Source of the DNA: Saprospiraceae bacterium
Lineage (GTDB): Bacteria > Bacteroidota > Bacteroidia > Chitinophagales > Saprospiraceae
Reading direction: 5' to 3'
Assembly: GCA_947441325.1 (NCBI GenBank)
Contig: CANETR010000035.1
Location: 1-9,857 of the forward strand
DNA length: 9,857 nt
The notes under the pieces were generated by a model. That model was not told the origin of the DNA. It made no database searches and was given only the letters and a program-made list of their open reading frames with translations. Shown here in pieces: positions 1 through 7,234 of the stretch (position 1 is its first letter; each line of letters opens with the position of its first letter). The translations under genes were made by a program, and so were the position numbers.

Positions 1-494
1 CGGCCAAGTCTTTCCAATGTTTCTCTTCGAGTATTAATGATGGTTTGTAAAGCTTCCTTGGTTTCACGGAAGTCTATAGGGAGAAAATAGGGTTTAAACA
101 TTTCTTCTGTACAGAGTACCTCGTTCACCAAGATGCCAAATTGAGGCCTGACATTTGATGCGAGTAAGCCCAACAACAAACCGTCCACAACTCCAAATGG
201 ATGATTGGCGACTAAGAGAACAGGGCCTTCTTTTGGTATTTTATCGAGTTGTTCCTGACTGAAATGAGGGAAAACCTTTAGTTTTTCCAAAGCAATTTTC
301 CATATGCTCTGCGGTGTAAGATCCATGCGCTTCATTTCGGTGTAAAGCCTTTCAATTCTGGGTCCACCTGTCAATCCTTCAATGCCTTTGATAATAAATC
401 TTCTCAGGATAGGATCATCTTCCTTTGCATAACTCAGTCTCGATTTGGCAACTTCTCTGCTTATAGGCGTATTTTGATATTGCTCCTGCTGCAT
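1..494 (-). CDS. Lysophospholipid acyltransferase family protein (PlsC-like), 3' end outside window
   Basis: The visible 164 residues are the N-terminal part of a PlsC/LPLAT-type acyltransferase, an enzyme class that transfers acyl chains to lysophospholipids or related acceptors at the inner membrane. Seen directly: the first about 80 residues are a charged helical lead-in. They are followed by VLLVANHPFGVVDG (about residues 92-105), the catalytic His-x5-Asp motif in the form common in Bacteroidota members (NHPxGxxDG). A second conserved block follows, with a VNE segment and then a FLPIDF segment. No hydrophobic signal sequence is seen, so the protein is probably cytoplasmic and peripheral to the membrane. 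I chose the ATG at 494 because there is no ATG between it and the upstream in-frame stop near 546. The C-terminus lies beyond base 1. The exact acceptor (lysophosphatidate, ornithine lipid or other) cannot be decided from this fragment. A good -7 promoter match lies at 570-577 and an inverted repeat lies in the leader. Confidence 0.85.
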   Translation of the reverse strand, partial: MQQEQYQNTPISREVAKSRLSYAKEDDPILRRFIIKGIEGLTGGPRIERLYTEMKRMDLTPQSIWKIALEKLKVFPHFSQEQLDKIPKEGPVLLVANHPFGVVDGLLLGLLASNVRPQFGILVNEVLCTEEMFKPYFLPIDFRETKEALQTIINTRRETLERLG

Positions 495-532
495 ATATGG
501 TTTTGTATTTGGCTTTTGTAATAACAATGTGA

Positions 533-560
533 AACAGCATAAAATTCAAAAAATGCTGTT
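533..560. repeat. Perfect 8-bp inverted repeat in the acyltransferase leader
   Basis: AACAGCAT (533-540) and ATGCTGTT (553-560) are exact reverse complements separated by a 12-base A-rich spacer. The repeat lies between the candidate promoter at 570-577 and the ATG at 494. It could be an operator for a dimeric regulator or a hairpin in the transcript leader. No T-tract follows on either strand, so a terminator is unlikely. The function is inferred from position only. Confidence 0.45.
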
Positions 561-569
561 ATTTTGACA

Positions 570-600
570 CAAAAATAGAAACTTAGCTGATTTTATCACA
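570..600 (-). promoter_or_regulatory. Candidate Bacteroidota promoter for the acyltransferase gene
   Basis: Read on the minus strand, TATTTTTG (570-577) matches the TAnnTTTG -7 consensus at all defined positions. A TGTG (597-600) stands 19 bases upstream where TTTG is expected, a 3-of-4 match. The start codon is about 75 bases downstream, which leaves a leader long enough to contain the inverted repeat at 533-560. This is a motif match only. Confidence 0.35.
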
Positions 601-701
601 GTTAAAAAAAGATAAAGCTATTATAATCTTCGTTCGAAAGCCTTGATAGCTTATATTTAAATGCTTTTTAAAAGTTAAAGAATCATAACATTATAAAACA
701 G

Positions 702-1142
702 ATGTTCAATCCATTAAATAATCCTATTGTAATAAGAACTGTTCTCGACAAGGCAGAAGAGGAACTTAACGAATCACTTAAATTTAGAAAAAAACAGTTC
801 AATAACGACAAACTTTATATGTGGGTCGAGATAGATAGTGTAAAACAGTTGGCCTACATAAGTCTGCGCAACGAATTGGATGAAAATCTCGTAAAAATGA
901 CTGCAGAGGAACTGATGGCGGATAAAGATATCAAGGAACAACTCAAGAAAATTCCATCAATAGTGCGCCCCTTTCTAAATTTTAAAAAAATAATTTCTGT
1001 GATGAATAAGACTCTTTGCAGAAAATTAGGGGATTCAAAATTTTTAAAAATCACCGAAGGGAGCAAATTAGCAAATATTTATATCTGTGATTTGGATGGA
1101 GCAAATAGCAAAGCATTGAGCCTGTTTGATATTTTTGCTTAG
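702..1142 (+). CDS. Hypothetical protein of 146 residues
   Basis: I do not recognise this protein. It is a charged alpha/beta-looking sequence without signal peptide, membrane segment or cysteine motif, so it is probably cytoplasmic. Seen: a Lys/Glu-rich helical N-terminus (about residues 14-35), a hydrophobic strand-like stretch LYMWVEID (38-45), a second AYISL (51-55), a helical middle (65-100), and a strand-rich tail with IYICDLDG. It reads as a real gene: it stays open for 146 codons, the codon use looks like its neighbours, an ATG start follows an AT-rich non-coding leader, and its stop lies 28 bases from the convergent murF-alr stop. A weak promoter-like TATATTTA lies at 652-659. It is transcribed divergently from the acyltransferase gene. 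No function can be assigned. Confidence 0.7.
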   Translation: MFNPLNNPIVIRTVLDKAEEELNESLKFRKKQFNNDKLYMWVEIDSVKQLAYISLRNELDENLVKMTAEELMADKDIKEQLKKIPSIVRPFLNFKKIISVMNKTLCRKLGDSKFLKITEGSKLANIYICDLDGANSKALSLFDIFA

Positions 1143-1170
1143 TTTATAGCCAAAATAAAAGCTATCTCTT

Positions 1171-3621
1171 TTATGACTCGAAGAATATCCTTGGCACCCT
1201 GCCTGAGATATGCGTTAAAATTTCATAAGGTATAGTGCCAACAGCTTTGGCTAAAATTTCAATTGGATGATCGGGGCCAAAAACAATGACTTCATCGCCT
1301 TCTTTAGCATCTGTATCCGTTACATCGGCAAAGCACATATCCATGCAAATATTTCCGACTAAATTACAAACTTTGCCATTGATCAAAACAGAGGCAGTTT
1401 CATTTCCGCTGACTCTCATCAACCCGTCGGCATAGCCTATTGCCAAAGTTGCAATCAAAGAGTCTTTGTTGCGCACACTATGTCTGCCATAGCCTATTGC
1501 TGTGCCTGCTTCGACCTTTCTGATTTGTGAAATTACTGTACGTAGGGTGGCTACAGGTATAAGTTGTTGGCTCAAAAAACCTATTGGGTCTATGCCGTGC
1601 AGACCAATTCCAAGACGTACCATGTCGAACTGACTATCAGAAAAACGGCTGATGCCCGATGAATTAAGGAGATGTTTTATCAGCTTTTTGTTCAGTTTTT
1701 CTTCCAGTTTTTCGGCAAAGTTTTTAAAAATATTGATTTGTTCTCTGCTGAAAGCATCATTTTCAGGTTCATCGGCAGCTGCCAAATGAGAAAAAACAGC
1801 TACAGGTTCTATAACATCCTGATAGTTAGATAATGTTGATACTAATTTGTCAAGTTCTTCGGGGTCAAAACCCAATCGATGCATGCCCGAGTCTAGCTCA
1901 ATATGTACCTTTATTTTTTTTCTATTGCCCAACATGCGCATTTTCTCCCCAATCTGATGCAGGTATCCAAAACTATACAAAGAGGGTTGAAGATCATATT
2001 TCAAAAGCTCTTCAAAAGATTCTGCCGCAGCATTCATAATCATAATCGGAGCTTTAATGCCTTTTTTTCTTAGCTCAATACCTTCGTCGCTGTAGGCTAC
2101 ACCTAAATAATCCACCTTGTGATACTCGAGCAGTTTGGCAATTTCATAGCTGCTACTACCATAAGCAAATGCTTTCACCATGACCATTATTTTGGTATTG
2201 GGATTCATTCTGCTTCGGTAAAGATTGAAATTGTGCAAAATGGCATTCAGGTCTAGCTCAAGAACAGTATTATGGGTTCTTTTGCGCAGTTTTCTTACAA
2301 TTCGTTCAAATTCAAAACTTCTTGCACCCTTTATCAGGATGGTCTCTTTATGGAAGTTCAAATCCTTGTCGAGCTCTTCAATGAAGCTTATAGTATCGGG
2401 AAAGAAGGAACATTTGGATAAGAAATTGAATTTTGAAGCAGCCTTCTTTAATTCGGGACCAACACCAATAAATCGTGTAATGTTATAGTCTTTTACCCAT
2501 TCCGAAACGGTTTTGTATAATTTTTCAGAAGAGATGCCACTTTCCGGAATATCAGACAGAATGAGTGTTTTCGATGCCGGACCGTTTTGCTCATGTTTTT
2601 GATCCATAAACTCCAGCGCAATCCTCAAACCCGATAAATCGTTGTTATAGGTATCATCAATTATCATGCATTTATTGATTCCGGCTTTCCATTCAAGTCT
2701 CATGGAGACCGATTGTTTCAACTCTTTCATTCTGTGTTGAATCTCCGAAATGCCAAAATTCATATCCAACATAAGCATGCAACAGTGCAGCGCATTTTCT
2801 ACAGATGCTACATTGACAAAAGGTAAACTGATTTTCAGTACCTCACCCGAAAAGACTATCTTAACTTTAGTAAAGGCATTATTTTTTTCAAGAATGGAAA
2901 CCTTAATATCTGCCGATTCGCCAAATCCCCAGGATAATTTTTTCCCTTTGAACTCAGATTGGATACATTGATCTAGCAGCTCGTAGTCAGAGCAGTAAAT
3001 CAAGCACTTAGTATTTGTAAACAGTTTGAGCTTTTCTCTAATTTTATGTTCTCTGCTCAGAAATCCCTCATCGTGTGCAGGGCCAATATTCGTAAAAATA
3101 CCAATTGTAGGGCAAATGATTTTTTCCAATTTTTCCATTTCGCCTGCCTGCGAAATACCTGCTTCGAAAATGGCAAATTCGTGTTCGGGCCTCATTAGAA
3201 GCACAGAAAGCGGAACGCCCAGTTGCGAATTAAAACTTTTTGGACTTTTTACCGTGAAAAAATCTTTGTGCAATAGCTGATAAAGCCATTCTTTAATGAT
3301 TGTTTTTCCATTGCTGCCACTGATAGCTAAAACAGGAATTTCGAAAAATTGTCGATGATGTGCCGCCCAGTCCTGTAGCGTTGACAAGGGATTTTCACTA
3401 AAGAGAAAATTAGCTTCTGGATAATTAGCTAGGTCAATTTCCTGACTGACAACAAAATTCCTGACGCCTTTCTGATATAAATCATCAATATATATGTGTC
3501 CGTCCTGCAAATTTCCTTTCAATGCAAAGAAAATACACTTATCTGCATGCCTGAGTTGCCTGCTGTCGGTGTGTGCAGTTTTGTTTTGCCATAAATTGCT
3601 ATTAAAATCAATATTGGACAT
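1171..3621 (-). CDS. murF-alr: Bifunctional UDP-MurNAc-tripeptide:D-Ala-D-Ala ligase / alanine racemase
   Basis: This is a cytoplasmic peptidoglycan precursor enzyme of 816 residues with two complete catalytic units. Residues 1-~450 are MurF, which uses ATP to join D-Ala-D-Ala to UDP-MurNAc-tripeptide. The ATP loop GSNGKT is at 102-107, a NIGPAH segment at 178-183, and a DDTYNND segment at 322-328 corresponds to the usual DDSYNANP. Residues about 453-816 are a PLP-dependent alanine racemase. The PLP lysine is K483 in VKAFAYG, the HIELDSGMHRLGF block is at 573-585, and the catalytic tyrosine is Y711 in GYGRH. GYADG is at 729-733 and NICMDM at 757-762. The Y711-to-Y730 spacing equals that between Tyr265 and Tyr284 of the Geobacillus enzyme. 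The fusion is typical of Bacteroidota, so one gene supplies D-Ala and consumes its dipeptide; D-Ala-D-Ala ligase (Ddl) is not in this window. All key residues appear intact. A weak TAACTTTA -7-like box lies at 3639-3646. Confidence 0.96.
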   Translation of the reverse strand: MSNIDFNSNLWQNKTAHTDSRQLRHADKCIFFALKGNLQDGHIYIDDLYQKGVRNFVVSQEIDLANYPEANFLFSENPLSTLQDWAAHHRQFFEIPVLAISGSNGKTIIKEWLYQLLHKDFFTVKSPKSFNSQLGVPLSVLLMRPEHEFAIFEAGISQAGEMEKLEKIICPTIGIFTNIGPAHDEGFLSREHKIREKLKLFTNTKCLIYCSDYELLDQCIQSEFKGKKLSWGFGESADIKVSILEKNNAFTKVKIVFSGEVLKISLPFVNVASVENALHCCMLMLDMNFGISEIQHRMKELKQSVSMRLEWKAGINKCMIIDDTYNNDLSGLRIALEFMDQKHEQNGPASKTLILSDIPESGISSEKLYKTVSEWVKDYNITRFIGVGPELKKAASKFNFLSKCSFFPDTISFIEELDKDLNFHKETILIKGARSFEFERIVRKLRKRTHNTVLELDLNAILHNFNLYRSRMNPNTKIMVMVKAFAYGSSSYEIAKLLEYHKVDYLGVAYSDEGIELRKKGIKAPIMIMNAAAESFEELLKYDLQPSLYSFGYLHQIGEKMRMLGNRKKIKVHIELDSGMHRLGFDPEELDKLVSTLSNYQDVIEPVAVFSHLAAADEPENDAFSREQINIFKNFAEKLEEKLNKKLIKHLLNSSGISRFSDSQFDMVRLGIGLHGIDPIGFLSQQLIPVATLRTVISQIRKVEAGTAIGYGRHSVRNKDSLIATLAIGYADGLMRVSGNETASVLINGKVCNLVGNICMDMCFADVTDTDAKEGDEVIVFGPDHPIEILAKAVGTIPYEILTHISGRVPRIFFES

Positions 3622-3666
3622 TTTTTTTAAACTTTGTGTAAAGTTAGTGATAATCTGTTAATTTCT

Positions 3667-3676
3667 ATTCCGGAAT
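3667..3676. repeat. 10-bp perfect palindrome in the murF-alr / M15 divergent spacer
   Basis: ATTCCGGAAT is its own reverse complement. It sits near the middle of the 154-bp spacer between the divergent murF-alr and M15 lipoprotein genes. It lies just upstream of a weak minus-strand -7 candidate at 3639-3646. A shared operator is possible, but a palindrome of this length can also arise by chance in AT-rich DNA. Confidence 0.3.
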
Positions 3677-3775
3677 TTCATTCCATTCTTATTTCTAAGA
3701 CATATAAAAAGATAAATATTTCCTGAATTGGAATAAAGGCCTTAAAATTGTAAATAAAATTTGAATCATTACTAA

Positions 3776-4609
3776 ATGAAAAATATGCTGATATTCAAAC
3801 TCAGTCTTCTATGTTTTTTGTGGAGTTGTCAGCCCAAAGTTGAAATCAAGTCTGAAATTACCGAAAAGAAGAATGAAAATTTAAATTTAGACAGTTTGCC
3901 TCCAGGCATTCAAAAGCTCATGAAAGCCTATCCCGGGCATTTTAAAACTTTTGAAAATAACGAAATTGTCTGGAAAGATGGCACAAAAATGCCCTATGAT
4001 GATTTCAAAAAAGATAAGTCCTTTGCTCAACTTATCAATGAAGCTGATCTCGAAGACCAACTAATGAGTATGGCCTATCCAAAAGGCAAGAATGCTCCAA
4101 AACCTAAGCAGAAAGAGGATCCAGGCAGGGTTAGGTATGAAGCATTTTTTAAGAAAATGTATGGGACAAGCCCGGAAGAAGTTCGTAAAAAGCTCACAAC
4201 TGTAGTTTGGTTGCCAAAATCAATGAATATTAAACTTCAGGTGACCACCGTTAATGATATACATCTAAAAATTCAGGGGATTTCGAATAGATTGGATACT
4301 ATGCCTCACTTGCATAAGTATCTTAAAAATCCTGGAGGTACTTTCAATTGGCGAAATATTGCAGGAACAGATCGACTCAGTATGCACAGTTTCGGAATGA
4401 CCATCGATATAAATGTAGAATTCTCAGATTATTGGCGCTGGGCAGTTAAATCAGAAGAGGGTGACGGCTCCAGAATAATCGAATATCGAAACAGGATACC
4501 ATTAGAATTGGTCGAAGTTTTTGAAGAATTTGGTTTTATCTGGGGTGGTAAATGGTATCATTACGATACGATGCATTTTGAATACAGACCAGAGCTATTG
4601 CTGGACTAA
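3776..4609 (+). CDS. M15 family zinc peptidase, predicted lipoprotein
   Basis: This is a predicted envelope lipoprotein of 277 residues. A short hydrophobic leader ends in LWSC, making C18 the likely lipidated cysteine. It is followed by a charged, probably flexible linker. The C-terminal half carries the M15 zinc-peptidase signature: MHSFGMTIDIN with H204 and D211, and WGGKWYHYDTMHFEY with D264 and H267. The spacings H-x6-D and D-x2-H match those of the Ply500-type endopeptidases, where they are the zinc ligands plus the catalytic acid, so the site looks intact. M15 enzymes are D,D-carboxypeptidases, D,D-dipeptidases or L-Ala-D-Glu endopeptidases acting on peptidoglycan peptides; the sequence alone does not say which. 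The roughly 100-residue region between the lipobox and the catalytic domain is not one I recognise. The gene is divergent from murF-alr, and its stop overlaps that of the convergent M20-like gene by four bases. Confidence 0.85.
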   Translation: MKNMLIFKLSLLCFLWSCQPKVEIKSEITEKKNENLNLDSLPPGIQKLMKAYPGHFKTFENNEIVWKDGTKMPYDDFKKDKSFAQLINEADLEDQLMSMAYPKGKNAPKPKQKEDPGRVRYEAFFKKMYGTSPEEVRKKLTTVVWLPKSMNIKLQVTTVNDIHLKIQGISNRLDTMPHLHKYLKNPGGTFNWRNIAGTDRLSMHSFGMTIDINVEFSDYWRWAVKSEEGDGSRIIEYRNRIPLELVEVFEEFGFIWGGKWYHYDTMHFEYRPELLLD

Positions 4610-5994
4610 AAAAGGGTATTCTTGAAAAGAACCCTGTAAAAATCGACACCCTTGAGGTATTGTTTCAGCTGCAGGCGATGGTCAACGCCGCTGTTAAGTC
4701 TTTCAATTTCGGCCTGATCGAAGGTCCATGGCCTGAAGTCTAAGAGGGCAGAGGACAACCTGCTGTAATACACCGTTTTACCTGGTTCTGTTTTGATGGC
4801 TGGTATAACAATTACATCGCCTAAAGCCTGTCTGATACTGGTTTGCATTGCCTCGTAGGCAAAGCCTGCACTTGGACTTGACTTTCTTTTCTCTTTTGGT
4901 TCTTCCCAAACCAAATCAATATCTTTAAACTCCTCTTTAATCATTTCCTTGAATGATTTGATATCGGTATCAGGTGGCAAAAGCCAATTGATTTCTGTTC
5001 CAATTCCCTGCATCATTGAAATTTCCATATCTATGTCAAACATTTCTGAAAGCAGTGGATCGCTATTTAATCTGGAATTAATGAGTGGACCAAACAAATA
5101 AGGGTTGCAAAATAGTAATCGATCTGTAAAAAATAGCTCCGGTGTTAAGGTTGAAAGTAAATTTGCGGCTATTTTTCCGCGGGTTGGTACTGCTCTTTTC
5201 TTGAGTGTTAGGTTCTCCAGTTTTTTCTTTAGCTGTTCGGGAGAATAGCCTTTCATTTTTAAAGAAACAGCCTGTTTCTCTGAGGTAGAAAGGGCCGCAA
5301 TAGGTCTTTTTAAACCCAGACAGATGCCTTCATTCAAGAAACTTTCACTGTTAAGTACGAATTCGAAAGCCAGACCTTCGTTCTGTAATAAATCTGCTAA
5401 AATCTGATGGCTTTTATTTTTGTCTTTGTTATTAATAAGTGCCAGATAGAGTGTTCTCTGAGGTATTTTATCTTCATTAACAGAAGCCTCGAGTGCTTCG
5501 AGCATTGCAATTGCAGCTGCTTTGCCGTCCATCACTCCGGCGCCCCAAATATAACCTCCCGAAATTTTACCCAAAAAGGGGTTATAGGTCCATTGTGGCA
5601 GTTTGCTCAAATCGGGGTCTTTAACATCAGTTTCTGCCAAGAGTAAAATTGGCTTCATTCTATTATCTCTTCCTTTCCAACGGTATAACAACGAATTGGA
5701 ACCAAATCCCATAATGCTAACAGAGGGGTCATTGTGAAAATTTGGGAAAGCTTCTCTTAGAAATTCAGGGAATTTTTGTTCGGCGCCAATAAAAATTGAG
5801 TCAATAGGATTGTTGACAATTGGAATGCGAATTGCGCTGCTCAATCTGTTATAGGCAAGGGTATCGTTGATTTTTGAAAGACTCAACGCTTTTATGTTCA
5901 GTTGTTTAGAGAATGTTGTCATTGCATTGTAAAAGGAAATAATTCCCAATACAAGAACAGCAAAAACTATAAACAATAAAAACAATTTACGCAT
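4606..5994 (-). CDS. M20-family peptidase homologue with degenerate active site, membrane-anchored
   Basis: This protein of 462 residues has one N-terminal membrane segment (about 3-25) followed by an M20 metallopeptidase-like fold. It resembles the CPS1/PM20D1 branch: LSSAIRIP (51-58), a PILLLAETDV strand, GAGVMDGK (151-158), an alpha-helical stretch ending in LADLLQ, and a C-terminal segment with GKTVYYS. The metal site looks lost. The His of the usual HxD is E121 (D123 is kept), and the bridging Asp is kept as D156. The catalytic Glu-Glu pair aligns to K190-D191, the next acidic ligand region to N215-S216, the lid-domain His to Y250, and the C-terminal His ligand to S411. These alignments were made by eye from family knowledge. 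I infer a non-catalytic or re-purposed protein. I start it at the ATG at 5994 rather than the in-frame TTG at 6000. The ORF is intact, so this is not a decaying pseudogene. Confidence 0.75.
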   Translation of the reverse strand: MRKLFLLFIVFAVLVLGIISFYNAMTTFSKQLNIKALSLSKINDTLAYNRLSSAIRIPIVNNPIDSIFIGAEQKFPEFLREAFPNFHNDPSVSIMGFGSNSLLYRWKGRDNRMKPILLLAETDVKDPDLSKLPQWTYNPFLGKISGGYIWGAGVMDGKAAAIAMLEALEASVNEDKIPQRTLYLALINNKDKNKSHQILADLLQNEGLAFEFVLNSESFLNEGICLGLKRPIAALSTSEKQAVSLKMKGYSPEQLKKKLENLTLKKRAVPTRGKIAANLLSTLTPELFFTDRLLFCNPYLFGPLINSRLNSDPLLSEMFDIDMEISMMQGIGTEINWLLPPDTDIKSFKEMIKEEFKDIDLVWEEPKEKRKSSPSAGFAYEAMQTSIRQALGDVIVIPAIKTEPGKTVYYSRLSSALLDFRPWTFDQAEIERLNSGVDHRLQLKQYLKGVDFYRVLFKNTLF

Positions 5995-6012
5995 ACCCAA
6001 AAACCTTTAATA

Positions 6013-6033
6013 CAAAGATACTTAACAAAAATA
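6013..6033 (-). promoter_or_regulatory. Two candidate -7 boxes upstream of the M20-like gene
   Basis: On the minus strand, TATTTTTG (6026-6033) and TATCTTTG (6013-6020) both match TAnnTTTG at every defined position. They lie 18-32 bases before the ATG at 5994. Neither has a convincing TTTG at the expected 19-20 base spacing. They suggest the gene can be transcribed independently of the cytochrome gene 105 bases upstream. Confidence 0.3.
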
Positions 6034-6099
6034 AGAAATCTTAATAAAGGATTTAGGCTTTTAAAGAATAGATGTTTTAATATACTTGTTTTAAAATGC

Positions 6100-7161
6100 T
6101 CATTTCATTTCTTTAATCCATTGCCTGATAAGTTCTACCCCTTCTTTGTGTACCAGTCTGCGTGCAATTTCTGGCATCATGATTCCTGGATCCGATGAGT
6201 GAATTCTGTAAAGCAAAATAGATTTTTCTGGAAGGCCGGGCTCAATGTCATATGCGAATCCACCCGAGCCACGTCCTGCTGCCACAGGTGTTTTATAAAT
6301 GCCCAAAGCGGTTTTGTTTGATTCATAATAGGAGAGGAAAAGCCCAGAGGTGCTGCCGGGACCTTCGGGTCTATGACAATGCGCACAGTTGATATCGAGC
6401 CAGGCTCTTGCTCTTTGGTCTAAGCTAGCTGATTGAGGATTATCCCAAACAGCAATTTTGTCTACGGCATTTAAGTCTTCGGGCAGAGCCGACAAAATAC
6501 CTGTTTTCTTCCAATAATTCAATTGGTTATCATTGCCGTCAGCATAATTGTAATTGCCATTGAGTTGTCTTGCTGTTGGGCCTATAGGCTTCACCTTGTC
6601 GTTGAAACTATGACAGCCCTTGCATTGATTTTTGTTGGGGATAATATAATCCAACTTGTGTTTTTTACCTTTTTCGTCTGTCCAATTTACTTGTTTTGTA
6701 TCACCTGCAAGGTCTAAAACAGCTTCATTCTGATCTTCATCCCAAATATAAACCAGATTCTCCCATCCGCTTTGTTCATGCACTAGTAAACGGGTTTCCA
6801 TTATCTTACGCCCTTTTTCGGGCTTGCGTAAGTCATTGGCATAGTAAAAATTTTTAATGAGTACGGTGCCAACGGGAAAATCAAAGACTTCTTTTGGATT
6901 ATATGTTGCTTTAGTGCCTTCGGGCAATCTTACAAATCTTAGTTTTTGGGCATAATCTGAAAATAGAGCTGTCCTTAATTCGTAGGGAATTACGTCATTC
7001 TTGGGTTTTAAATCGGATAATTTTCCTTCGAAGAAATGCCATTCTGATAGTTTATCAGGATATTTTGATACGACTGCTTTGTCCTCAAACCTGAAAGAGC
7101 TGAGCGATATGCAGAGAAAGGCAAGTGAAATTGCAGAAATAAGTAATAATCTTAATTTCAT
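6100..7161 (-). CDS. Diheme c-type cytochrome, SO2930 family
   Basis: This is a predicted exported electron-transfer protein of 353 residues. It has a hydrophobic N-terminus (about 4-22) without a clear cleavage site or lipobox. Two covalent heme-binding motifs are present: CKGCH (C180, C183, H184) and CAHCH (C259, C262, H263). The second begins a cytochrome-c-like domain. It runs through a GFAYDIEPGLPEKS segment to GIMMPEIARRLVHKEG, where M328 or M329 could be the distal iron ligand, and ends in an LIRQWI helix. The N-terminal ~175 residues are a heme-free region with a YELRTALFSDYAQKLRFV block. The layout matches the family known as SO2930 diheme cytochromes (TIGR03806, HNE_0200). That family is typically encoded beside a parallel beta-helix protein of TIGR03805, exactly as here, 73 bases downstream of it. 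The redox partner and physiological role are unknown. Confidence 0.88.
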   Translation of the reverse strand: MKLRLLLISAISLAFLCISLSSFRFEDKAVVSKYPDKLSEWHFFEGKLSDLKPKNDVIPYELRTALFSDYAQKLRFVRLPEGTKATYNPKEVFDFPVGTVLIKNFYYANDLRKPEKGRKIMETRLLVHEQSGWENLVYIWDEDQNEAVLDLAGDTKQVNWTDEKGKKHKLDYIIPNKNQCKGCHSFNDKVKPIGPTARQLNGNYNYADGNDNQLNYWKKTGILSALPEDLNAVDKIAVWDNPQSASLDQRARAWLDINCAHCHRPEGPGSTSGLFLSYYESNKTALGIYKTPVAAGRGSGGFAYDIEPGLPEKSILLYRIHSSDPGIMMPEIARRLVHKEGVELIRQWIKEMK

Positions 7162-7173
7162 TTAATATATTTT

Positions 7174-7203
7174 CAAATAAAGTTATTCGCTATCAGTTAC
7201 AAA
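7174..7203 (-). promoter_or_regulatory. Possible internal promoter before the diheme cytochrome gene
   Basis: On the minus strand, TTTG (7200-7203) is followed after 18 bases by TTTATTTG (7174-7181), which differs from TAnnTTTG at one position. The ATG is 12 bases further on. Spacing is one base below the usual 19-20. If real, the cytochrome gene could be expressed both from here and by read-through from the beta-helix gene. Confidence 0.25.
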
Positions 7204-7234
7204 AAGGATGCTAGAACTAATAATTTTGAATTTT

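Noticed and set aside
1146..1165. Possible hairpin (ATAGC and GCTAT around a 10-base loop) between the convergent genes at 702-1142 and 1171-3621
   Set aside because: The stem is only 5 bp, mostly A/T, with a long loop and only a short T-run after it. It is too weak to call a terminator.
3743..3763. Promoter-like TAAAATTG and AAAATTTG upstream of the M15 gene
   Set aside because: Each differs from the -7 consensus by one base in very AT-rich DNA, and neither has a -33 element at the right spacing.
4606..5994. Annotation as an active M20 carboxypeptidase or N-acyl amino acid hydrolase
   Set aside because: Overall similarity would invite this label, but most metal ligands and the catalytic glutamate appear substituted, so activity should not be assumed.
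5995..6000. Extended start of the M20-like gene at 6000
   Set aside because: The codon at 6000-5998 is TTG. An ATG two codons later (5994) precedes the hydrophobic anchor directly and is the simpler start.
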